DNA from: an uncultured Aquimonas sp.
GTDB lineage: Bacteria; Pseudomonadota; Gammaproteobacteria; Xanthomonadales; Xanthomonadaceae
Length of the DNA stretch: 6,963 bases
NCBI GenBank assembly: GCA_946481615.1
Contig: CAMLOR010000176.1
Location: 1-6,963, forward strand
Reading direction: 5' to 3'
A model generated the notes under the pieces. The model made no database searches and had not been told where the DNA came from. It saw nothing but the letters and a program-made list of their open reading frames with translations. Below are positions 1 through 5,602 of this stretch, piece after piece (the first letter of the stretch is position 1; each line of letters begins with the position of its first letter). A program made the position numbers and the translations under genes.

Positions 1-74
1 AGCTGTGGTGCAAGGTGCGCGAGGACTGGTCGGACGACGAGAACTCGCTGCGGAAGTTCGGCTACACCGATTAG
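1..74 (+). CDS. era: GTPase Era, C-terminal end (partial)
   Basis: Only the last 23 codons and the TAG stop are present; the first full codon starts at base 3. The peptide begins LWCKVREDWSDDE and ends LRKFGYTD. This matches the end of the KH domain of Era, where family members read roughly LWVKVKxGWxDDExxLRxLGY. Era is an essential GTPase that binds the 3' end of 16S rRNA during 30S subunit maturation; the KH domain makes the RNA contact. The GTPase domain lies outside the window. The recO start codon is only 3 nt beyond the stop, the usual era-recO order in gammaproteobacteria, and this supports the identification of such a short fragment. Confidence 0.88.
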   Translation, partial: LWCKVREDWSDDENSLRKFGYTD

Positions 75-77
75 CCC

Positions 78-776
78 GTGCAGCGCATCGAGGGTCAGCC
101 CGCGTTCGTCCTGCACGCGCAGCCCTATCGCGAAACCAGCCTGCTGGTCGAGGCCTTCACCCGCGACCACGGCCGCACGGGCCTCGTGGCGCGCGGTGTA
201 CGCGGTGCGCGGGGACAGCCTCTGCGTGCGGTGCTGCAGCCCTTGCAGCCGCTGCTGCTGGACTGGGCCGGTACCGGCGAACTGATGCGCCTGGCGGCGG
301 CGGAGGCCGCCGGGGCCGCCTTCGTACCGCAGGGCGACGCGCTGCTCGCGGCCTTCTACGTCAACGAACTGATGTTGCGCCTGCTGCCGCGCGGCGAGGC
401 GCTGCCTGCGCTGTTCTGGCGCTACACGCAGACGCTGGGTGCGCTCTCGGCTGGCGGCGGGGATTGGGTCTGGCAACTGCGGCGATTCGAACGCGACCTG
501 CTTGCCGATCTCGGCTACGCATTGCAGCTGGATGCCGAACTCGAGCCCGACGCGCACTACCGTTACGATCCCGAGAACGGTCCGCTGCGCCTCCTGCGCG
601 CCGAGAATGCGAGCATCACCGGCGCGGCGTTGATGGCGCTGGCCGGCGACCGGATGCCGGCGCCGGAGCAGTTGCGCGAAATGCGCGGGCTGATGCGGCG
701 CGTGCTGCTGCATCAGCTCGGCGGGCGTGAACTGAAATCGTGGCGGGTATTGGCGGATCTGGCCGGCAGCCGCTGA
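78..776 (+). CDS. recO: DNA repair protein RecO
   Basis: A 232-residue protein, close to the family's usual length (E. coli RecO is 242). RecO works with RecR in the RecFOR pathway: it binds SSB-coated single-stranded DNA, helps load RecA at gaps and anneals complementary strands. The N-terminal OB-fold (about residues 1-80) is visible, with the typical opening AFVLHAQPYRETSLLVEAFTRDHGR. The helical part carries AAFYVNELMLRLLP (91-104) and FERDLLADLGYAL (137-149), and the C-terminus has LLHQLGGRELKSWRVL (210-225). No zinc-binding cysteine cluster is present, as in other gammaproteobacterial RecO. The start is GTG: an in-frame stop (the era TAG) lies just upstream and the OB-fold begins at once, so no longer start is possible. 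There is no strong Shine-Dalgarno sequence, which fits translational coupling to era across the 3-nt gap. Confidence 0.96.
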   Translation: MQRIEGQPAFVLHAQPYRETSLLVEAFTRDHGRTGLVARGVRGARGQPLRAVLQPLQPLLLDWAGTGELMRLAAAEAAGAAFVPQGDALLAAFYVNELMLRLLPRGEALPALFWRYTQTLGALSAGGGDWVWQLRRFERDLLADLGYALQLDAELEPDAHYRYDPENGPLRLLRAENASITGAALMALAGDRMPAPEQLREMRGLMRRVLLHQLGGRELKSWRVLADLAGSR

Positions 777-817
777 TCGGTCGTTTCGTCGCAGCGAGAG
801 TACGGGCGATCCGGATG

Positions 818-831
818 GCTTCGTTGCTCCG
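818..831 (+). repeat. Short motif shared with the rlmD downstream gap
   Basis: GCTTCGTTGCTCCG occurs here and, with one change, at 5024-5037 (GCTTCGTTGCACCG). In addition GATGGCTTCG occurs at 814-823 and at 5000-5009. Both places lie just downstream of a coding region. It may be a remnant of a dispersed intergenic repeat, or chance in GC-rich DNA. The rest of the gap from 777 to 881 shows nothing I can name. Confidence 0.3.
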
Positions 832-881
832 TTAGCACTGTGGATTCAAGGGATCGCCAGGTCGCGACGTTCTGCACCTGG

Positions 882-901
882 GTTCCCGCCCGCGCGGGAA
901 C
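882..901 (+). repeat. REP-like intergenic hairpin
   Basis: A perfect inverted repeat with 8-bp arms: GTTCCCGC at 882-889 and GCGGGAAC at 894-901, with a 4-nt spacer (CCGC), followed by GACGGG. The wider pattern, CTGGGTTCCCGCC then GCGGGAACGACGGG, resembles the dispersed repeat (about CTGGATTCCCGC...GCGGGAATGACG) seen many times between genes in Xanthomonadales and other high-GC proteobacteria; that resemblance is from memory. It lies between recO and the ydbH-like gene, 27 nt before the latter's ATG. There is no T-run, so it is not a classical intrinsic terminator, though it could protect or stall a transcript end. Confidence 0.6.
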
Positions 902-928
902 GACGGGAAGGCGCGTTATTCTTGCCGC

Positions 929-2887
929 ATGCGCGTCTTCGTCCTCGCCTTGCTGCTGTCGGCCGTCGCCTGCGCCCACGCGCGCACGGCGACGCTCGCG
1001 ATCGAGCGCGTCACGTTGCCGCTTGGCCGGTTCGACAGCGTGGAGCTCTCGCTCGGCGACCAGGGCGGGCTTGCGCTCACCGCGAAGACGCTCGACGCCT
1101 CTAGCCTGGGTTACCGCTTCCGCGATCTGCGCTGGCGCTGCGAGCTGGTGCGCGAGCCAAGTGGCGCGATGCATTGCCGCGGCCCGTTGCGCGCGCGCGA
1201 CGCCGGATCGGCCACGCTCGCGGCCACGTGGAAGGCCGGCGAGCTCGACTTGGCTTTGTCGAAGGGCGACGGGGAACTCGGCCTCGCTTTCGCCGAGCCG
1301 ATGACGCTGCGTGGCATCGACGTTCCTGCCGCATGGCTGCAGCCTCTGCTCGCGGCACGCTGGCCCGAGGCGAAGTTGACCGCGGGCACCGTCGACACCG
1401 AGCTCGTCTTCGGCACGACGCCCGCCGACGGAGTCGCGATGGGTGGACCGCTGTCCTTCGAGCAAGCCGGCCTCGATACGCAGCACGGCCGCATCGCGGC
1501 CGCCACGCTCGATGCGAAGGGACGCGTCGATCTCGCCTTCGACGAGGCGGCGACCAGCGTGAAGCTGGCGATGCAGGTGCACGGTGGCGAGGTGCTGGCC
1601 GGGCCGCTCTACGCTGCGCTGCCCGAATCCGCGATCGACGTCGGACTGGCGATGCGAAGCGGTGCGGATGACACGTGGTCGCTGGAACGTTTCGCGTGGA
1701 GCGATCCTGGCGTGCTCGAGATGGAAGCCGCCGGCACGCTCGATTTCGCCGCGGATTCGCCGCTGGCGACGCTGCAGGCAACCGCGAAGGTGCCTGCGCT
1801 CGCCTCGGCCACCCCGCGCTATTTCGATTCGCTGCTCGGCACGTTCGGTCTCGAGGACATCACGTTGGACGGTGCCGCCACCGTGTCGATGCAGCGCACG
1901 GACGATGCCTGGCAGCGCATCGATGCCGAACTGCAATCGGTGGCGCTGCGTGAGTCGCGCTTCGCCATGGAAGGCCTCGCCGGCCGCTTCGCCTGGAGCG
2001 CTGCCGAGGCGGCAGAGAGTTCGCTGCGCTGGCAATCGGCGCGGCTCTATGAGGTGACGCTCGGCGCTGCGGCGCTGCCGCTGCGCAGCGAGCAGGGCGG
2101 CGTCGCGCTGTCGCAGCCGCTCGCGCTCGATCTGCTCGGCGGGCAGCTCGCGATCCCGCGCTTCGCGTGGCGGCCCGGTGCGCTCGACGCAGGATTCGCC
2201 CTGCGCGGTCTGGACCTGCGCGAGGCCAGCCGCGCGCTGGGCTGGCCCGACTTCACCGGCACGCTCTCTGGCGAGCTGCCTGCGCTGCGCTACGCGGACG
2301 AGGTGTTGAGTTTCGACGGTGGCCTGCGGCTGGACGTGTTCGATGGGCGCGTCGAACTCGCGGAGCTGACGCTGGAGCGCCCACTCGGCGTCGCGCCGAC
2401 GCTCAGTGCGCGCATCGCCATCGACGATCTCGATCTGAAACCGTTGACCGGTGTCTTCGGTTTCGGCGAGATCACGGGCCGTCTCGACGGCCGCATCGAC
2501 GGGCTGCGGCTGGTCGATTGGCAGCCGGTCGCGTTCGACGCGGACCTGCACACCGATAGCAAGGCCGGCGACGCGCGCCGCATCAGCCAGCGCGCCGTGC
2601 AGGATCTGTCGTCCGTGGGCGGTGCGGGTGTGGTGGCAGGGTTGCAGGCGCAGGTGCTGAAGCTGTTCGAAACCTTCCCGTATTCGCGCATCGGGCTGAA
2701 GTGCCGGCTGGCGAACAATGTCTGCGAAATGGCCGGGCTCGATTCATCGAAGGGCGGGTATACCATCGTCGAAGGCTCGGGGTTGCCGCGCATCACCGTG
2801 GTGGGGCATCAGCGCCAAGTCGACTGGCCGGTGCTCGTGGCGCGGTTGAAGGCGGCGACGCAGGGCCATACTCCCATCGTCGATTGA
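929..2887 (+). CDS. ydbH: YdbH-like AsmA-family envelope protein
   Basis: A 652-residue exported protein, shorter than E. coli YdbH (about 880). In E. coli, YdbH with the lipoprotein YnbE forms a bridge between inner and outer membranes and is partly redundant with TamB and YhdP in outer-membrane lipid homeostasis. The sequence shows a hydrophobic N-terminus (residues 2-17) ending in CAHA, which reads like a signal peptide. A long beta-rich body of repeating amphipathic strands and Gly-Asp turns follows, as in AsmA-like proteins. The C-terminal block (about 505-642) contains GEITGRLDGRIDGL, ISQRAVQDLSSVGGAG, GLKCRLANNVCEMAG and GSGLPRITVVGHQRQVDW; I recall this type from proteobacterial YdbH/AsmA-like proteins. 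C592 and C599 could form a disulfide. The assignment rests on fold type and on the adjacent YdbL gene 14 nt downstream. The frame is open only from 836, with no ATG, GTG or TTG before 929. TATTCT at 918-923 could be a -10 box, giving an almost leaderless mRNA. Dicarboxylate transporter is an older family label without good support. Confidence 0.78.
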   Translation: MRVFVLALLLSAVACAHARTATLAIERVTLPLGRFDSVELSLGDQGGLALTAKTLDASSLGYRFRDLRWRCELVREPSGAMHCRGPLRARDAGSATLAATWKAGELDLALSKGDGELGLAFAEPMTLRGIDVPAAWLQPLLAARWPEAKLTAGTVDTELVFGTTPADGVAMGGPLSFEQAGLDTQHGRIAAATLDAKGRVDLAFDEAATSVKLAMQVHGGEVLAGPLYAALPESAIDVGLAMRSGADDTWSLERFAWSDPGVLEMEAAGTLDFAADSPLATLQATAKVPALASATPRYFDSLLGTFGLEDITLDGAATVSMQRTDDAWQRIDAELQSVALRESRFAMEGLAGRFAWSAAEAAESSLRWQSARLYEVTLGAAALPLRSEQGGVALSQPLALDLLGGQLAIPRFAWRPGALDAGFALRGLDLREASRALGWPDFTGTLSGELPALRYADEVLSFDGGLRLDVFDGRVELAELTLERPLGVAPTLSARIAIDDLDLKPLTGVFGFGEITGRLDGRIDGLRLVDWQPVAFDADLHTDSKAGDARRISQRAVQDLSSVGGAGVVAGLQAQVLKLFETFPYSRIGLKCRLANNVCEMAGLDSSKGGYTIVEGSGLPRITVVGHQRQVDWPVLVARLKAATQGHTPIVD

Positions 2888-2901
2888 TCACGGAGATTCC
2901 G

Positions 2902-3492
2902 ATGCGCGCCCTGCGTTTGCCTTCCGTCGCCGCTTCGCTGTTGTTCCTCACCGCCTGCGTCACGATCAATGTGTATTTCCCCGCTGCCGAGGCGCAGGAG
3001 GCCGCGCGCGAGTTCGTCGAGAAGGTGATCGGCGAGGACGAGGCGCCGGCGCCCGCGCCCGCGCCGCAGGAGGAGGGCGGCATGGCGGTCAATTTCGACT
3101 GGACCACCTTGCTGATCAGCAGCGCGTATGCCCAGTCAGCCGACATCACGATCAAGACGCCCGCGATCCAGGCCATCCAGGGCCGCATGGCGCAGCGTTT
3201 CCAGTCGCAGCTTGCCGCGGGTTTCGACTCGGGCGCGCTCGGCTTCGGCCGCGACGGCCTGCTCGTGGTGCGCGACGCGGCGGCCGTGCCGCTCAAGGAT
3301 CGCGCCGGTCTGCAGCAGGCCGTTGCCGACGACAACCGCGACCGCAACGCCGTCTACCGCGAGATCGCCGTCGCGAACGGGCATCCGGAATGGGAATCGC
3401 AGATCCGCGAGACCTTCGCGAAGCAATGGACCCAGAGCGCGCGCGGCGGCTGGTGGTATCAGGATGCTTCGGGGGCCTGGAAGCAGAAGTAA
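2902..3492 (+). CDS. ydbL: YnbE/YdbL-type lipoprotein (DUF1318)
   Basis: A 196-residue protein in three parts. Residues 1-19 are a lipoprotein signal with lipobox LTAC (C19 would be lipidated). The next residue is Val, not Asp, which favours outer-membrane sorting. Residues 20-44 (VTINVYFPAAEAQEAAREFV onward) give a beta strand and a helix and recall the ITINMNVKIE strand of E. coli YnbE. An acidic, Pro/Ala-rich linker follows (45-60). Residues 61-79 contain a short hydrophobic stretch and an AYA motif that look like the remains of a second signal peptide. Residues 80-196 are the YdbL/DUF1318 domain: VPLKDRAGLQQAVADDNRDRNAVY matches the E. coli VPLK...VEDINAERKASY region, and the end GWWYQDASGAWKQK matches a family tail of the type GxYVQGINGKWVRK. 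In E. coli, YdbL is a separate periplasmic protein that modulates YnbE. The ATG has a GGAG at 2892-2895. Co-transcription with the ydbH-like gene is very likely. Confidence 0.85.
   Translation: MRALRLPSVAASLLFLTACVTINVYFPAAEAQEAAREFVEKVIGEDEAPAPAPAPQEEGGMAVNFDWTTLLISSAYAQSADITIKTPAIQAIQGRMAQRFQSQLAAGFDSGALGFGRDGLLVVRDAAAVPLKDRAGLQQAVADDNRDRNAVYREIAVANGHPEWESQIRETFAKQWTQSARGGWWYQDASGAWKQK
3068..3084 (+). promoter_or_regulatory. Possible internal ribosome binding site and ATG in ydbL
   Basis: A perfect AGGAGG (3068-3073, continuing AGGG) stands 8 nt before an in-frame ATG at 3082, codon 61 of the gene. Initiation here would give a 136-residue protein made of the hydrophobic stretch, the AYA motif and the whole YdbL domain, without the lipoprotein part. 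The signal is stronger than that of the annotated start. The AGGAGG also encodes part of the Gln-Glu-Glu-Gly-Gly linker, so it may be coincidental. Confidence 0.4.
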
Positions 3493-3597
3493 CGCCAGGA
3501 CGCTTGCACGGCGGGACGCGTGGGCGAAGAGCGTTCGGAGTGCTCCTGCCAAGGTGCGCGGGACAGCCAGCTTCCGACGAAGCCGGCGCCGCAGCCG

Positions 3598-3617
3598 CCC
3601 GTCCCACCCCCCCGCCC
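3598..3617 (-). other. Putative G-quadruplex motif (minus strand)
   Basis: The + strand has four C-tracts: 3598-3600, 3603-3605, 3607-3613 (seven Cs) and 3615-3617, separated by 2, 1 and 1 nt. The minus strand, which is the template for rlmD, therefore fits the canonical pattern of four G-tracts of at least three with very short loops. It overlaps the candidate -35 box of rlmD. The pattern is certain; folding in the cell is not shown. The rest of the gap from 3493 to 3597 shows no gene or clear terminator. Confidence 0.45.
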
Positions 3618-3643
3618 GACAAGCGCACCCGCCATGCGACAAT
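3616..3643 (+). promoter_or_regulatory. Candidate sigma-70 promoter of rlmD
   Basis: CCGACA at 3616-3621 (4 of 6 to TTGACA), a 16-bp spacer, and GACAAT at 3638-3643 (4 of 6 to TATAAT). Transcription would start near 3650, leaving a leader of about 20 nt before the GTG at 3672. This is the best-spaced pair I see in the gap, but each box is only a partial match. Confidence 0.33.
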
Positions 3644-3671
3644 GCGCGCCCCCTAAGCCGCGCAATCCCAC

Positions 3672-5000
3672 GTGTCCCGCTCCAATCGCAAGCCTTTCAT
3701 CCCACAGGAACAGGAACTCGACATCGTCGATCTCAGCCATGACGGTCGCGGCGTCGCGAAGGTCGATGGCAAGGCGGTGTTCGTGGTCGGGGCGTTGCCC
3801 GGCGAGCGCGTGCGTGCGCGACAGACGGCGCGCAAGAAGTCGTTCGACGAAGCGGTGGCGGTGGGGATCCTGCGCGCTTCGCCCGATCGTGTCGCGCCGC
3901 GTTGCGCGCACTTCGGAACCTGCGGCGGCTGCGCGTTGCAGCATCTGGCGCCGGAGAAGCAGGTCGAATACAAGCAGCACATCCTGATGGAAAATTTCGA
4001 GCGCATCGGCCATGTGCGGCCCGAGCGCGTGCTCGAACCGTTGCGCGGCGAACCCTGGGGCTATCGCCGCAAGGCGCGCCTCGGTGCCAAATGGGTCAAG
4101 AAGAAAGAGAAAGCCCTGGTGGGCTTCCGCGAGATCGATCCGCGCTTCATCGCCGACATCGCGCGCTGCGAAGTGCTGGTGCCGCAGGTGGGCGAGCGCA
4201 TCGCGGGGCTCGGCGAGTTGCTGCAGTCGCTGGAAGCGCGCGAGCAGATCGCGCAGATCGAACTTTCCGCGGGCGACGATGCGACCGTGCTCGTGTTCCG
4301 GAACCTGGTGCCGCTGGGGGAAGCCGATCGCGCGAAACTGCGCGAATTCGGTCGCGCGACCAACCTCGCGATCTACCTGCAGCCCGGCAACAACGACACG
4401 GTGCAGCCGCTCGATGGCGAGGCCGCGACGCTGCGCTTCGCATTGCCGGCGTACGACGTCGACTTCGAGTTCCGTCCGCTGGATTTCGTGCAGGTCAACG
4501 GCGACATGAACCGCCGCATGGTCGATCACGCGTTGGCGCTGCTCGATCCGCGGCCGGAAGACCGCGTGCTCGATCTGTTCTGCGGCCTCGGCAACTTCAC
4601 GCTGCCGATCGCGCGCCGCGCGGGCAGCGTGGTGGGCGTCGAAGGCGATCCGGGCCTGGTGCAGCGCGCGCGCGACAACGCGGCGCGGTTGGGTATCCGC
4701 AACGCCGAATTCCACGCTGCCGATCTGTCGAAGGATCTGCGCGGCGAACCCTGGGTGAAACAGGGCTTCGACAAGCTCCTTCTCGATCCACCGCGCACCG
4801 GTGCCATGGAAGCCATCCCGCAGCTTCCGCTCGAAGGCGTCACGCGCATCGTCTACGTGAGCTGCCATCCGGGCTCGCTGGCGCGCGATGCCGGCATCCT
4901 GGTGCGCGAGCACGGCTATGTGCTGAAAGCCGCTGGCGCCATGGACATGTTCCCGCACACGGCGCACGTCGAATCGATCGCGCTGTTCGAGAAAGCGTAG
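3672..5000 (+). CDS. rlmD: 23S rRNA (uracil-1939-C5)-methyltransferase RlmD
   Basis: A 442-residue protein (E. coli RlmD, formerly RumA, is 433) that uses S-adenosylmethionine to methylate C5 of U1939 in 23S rRNA. An N-terminal TRAM RNA-binding domain spans about residues 10-62. The four iron-sulfur cluster ligands are all visible: C78, C84 and C87 in CAHFGTCGGC, and C166 in ARCEVLV. The methyltransferase domain shows FVQVNGDMN (272-280), the SAM-binding motif LDLFCGLGNFTLPIA (300-314) and LLDPPRTGA (370-378). The catalytic nucleophile is C398 in VYVSCHPGSLARD, and the general base is probably E434 in AHVESIALF. RlmC and TrmA are relatives; the length, TRAM domain and complete cluster favour RlmD. 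The start is GTG, with no strong Shine-Dalgarno sequence and only a short leader if the candidate upstream promoter is used. The next gene begins 89 nt after the stop. Confidence 0.96.
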   Translation: MSRSNRKPFIPQEQELDIVDLSHDGRGVAKVDGKAVFVVGALPGERVRARQTARKKSFDEAVAVGILRASPDRVAPRCAHFGTCGGCALQHLAPEKQVEYKQHILMENFERIGHVRPERVLEPLRGEPWGYRRKARLGAKWVKKKEKALVGFREIDPRFIADIARCEVLVPQVGERIAGLGELLQSLEAREQIAQIELSAGDDATVLVFRNLVPLGEADRAKLREFGRATNLAIYLQPGNNDTVQPLDGEAATLRFALPAYDVDFEFRPLDFVQVNGDMNRRMVDHALALLDPRPEDRVLDLFCGLGNFTLPIARRAGSVVGVEGDPGLVQRARDNAARLGIRNAEFHAADLSKDLRGEPWVKQGFDKLLLDPPRTGAMEAIPQLPLEGVTRIVYVSCHPGSLARDAGILVREHGYVLKAAGAMDMFPHTAHVESIALFEKA

Positions 5001-5089
5001 ATGGCTTCGGATCATTGCCGACAGCTTCGTTGCACCGAAGCGTGCACGCGCAGCGCAGCGGTCTTCGCAAGCGAGGAGTCGAGGTAGGC

Positions 5090-5602
5090 ATGGGCATCGA
5101 GATCGAACGCAAATTCCTCCTGCGCGACGAAACCTGGCGCGGCGCGGTCGAGCGCAGCGTGCGCATGGCGCAGGGTTATCTCAACGATCTGGGCGCGGTC
5201 GAGTCCGGCCGGCAGCGCGCGTCGGTGCGGGTGCGTATCGCGGGCGAACAGGCTTTTCTCAACCTGAAATCGCGCGAACTCGGCCATACGCGGCAGGAGT
5301 TCGATTACGAAATCCCGGTGGCCGACGCCGAGGCGTTGCTGAAGCTGTGCGCCGGCGGTCTGGTCGACAAGATCCGCCACTACGTCCGGCGCGGCGCGCA
5401 CCTGTGGGAAATCGACGAATTCCTCGGCGACAATGCCGGCCTGCTGATCGCCGAGATCGAATTGCGATCCGCCGACGAAACCTTCGAACGCCAAAAGTGG
5501 CTCGGCGCCGAAGTCACCGACGCGCAACGCTATTACAACCTCGCGCTGGCCGAGCGGCCCTATGCGCGCTGGACCGACGAGGAGAAGAACGCATGCTCGT
5601 GA
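5090..5602 (+). CDS. CYTH-domain (triphosphate tunnel) protein, probable inorganic triphosphatase
   Basis: A 170-residue single-domain CYTH protein. The family signature ExExK is at the very N-terminus (E4, E6, K8 in GIEIERKFL). The other tunnel residues are visible in order: QGYL (28-31), VRVR (R47, R49), LNLKS (K60), TRQEFDYEI (67-75), VDKIRHYV (K94, R96), WEIDEF (E107, D109) and AEIEL (E122, E124). Alternating charged residues on eight strands line a tunnel that binds triphosphates with metal ions. Close relatives of this short type, such as the Nitrosomonas europaea and Clostridium thermocellum proteins, hydrolyse inorganic tripolyphosphate. The cellular role is not known; adenylate cyclase activity (CyaB-type) is less likely. 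AGGTAGG precedes the ATG, with GAGG at 5081-5084. The reading frame stays open upstream inside rlmD, but the ExExK motif fixes the start here. The last 10 nt overlap nagZ. Confidence 0.92.
   Translation: MGIEIERKFLLRDETWRGAVERSVRMAQGYLNDLGAVESGRQRASVRVRIAGEQAFLNLKSRELGHTRQEFDYEIPVADAEALLKLCAGGLVDKIRHYVRRGAHLWEIDEFLGDNAGLLIAEIELRSADETFERQKWLGAEVTDAQRYYNLALAERPYARWTDEEKNACS

Noticed and set aside
840..1304. Open frame on the + strand spanning the REP-like hairpin and the start of the ydbH-like gene
   Set aside because: It overlaps the real gene in another frame. Its translation is Arg/Ser-rich with no signal or domain, and its first part comes from the repeat.
713..2551. 612-codon open frame on the minus strand opposite the ydbH-like gene
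   Set aside because: Its translation is rich in Arg, Gln, Glu and His with no recognisable domain, the usual signature of the strand opposite a GC-rich gene with strong third-position bias. The + strand gene has a signal peptide, conserved C-terminal block and operon partner.
3493..3671. Gap between ydbL and rlmD as a possible small RNA or small gene
   Set aside because: No frame here has both a ribosome site and plausible composition, and I find no strong hairpin with a T-run. Only the C-rich tract and the candidate promoter stand out.
3459..5015. 518-codon open frame on the minus strand opposite rlmD
   Set aside because: It is antisense to a complete RlmD with all catalytic residues. Its composition is Arg/His/Gln-rich and it matches no family I know.
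5024..5041. Hairpin GCTTCG-N6-CGAAGC after rlmD as a terminator
   Set aside because: The stem is only 6 bp, with a 6-nt loop and no T-run, and the CYTH gene follows closely. The support is too weak to call a terminator.
3902..5089. Long open frame inside rlmD (+) running into the CYTH gene, which might suggest an N-terminal extension
   Set aside because: The extension would be Arg/Ala-rich and without a domain. CYTH proteins begin with ExExK close to the start, and this motif directly follows the ATG at 5090, which has a ribosome site.
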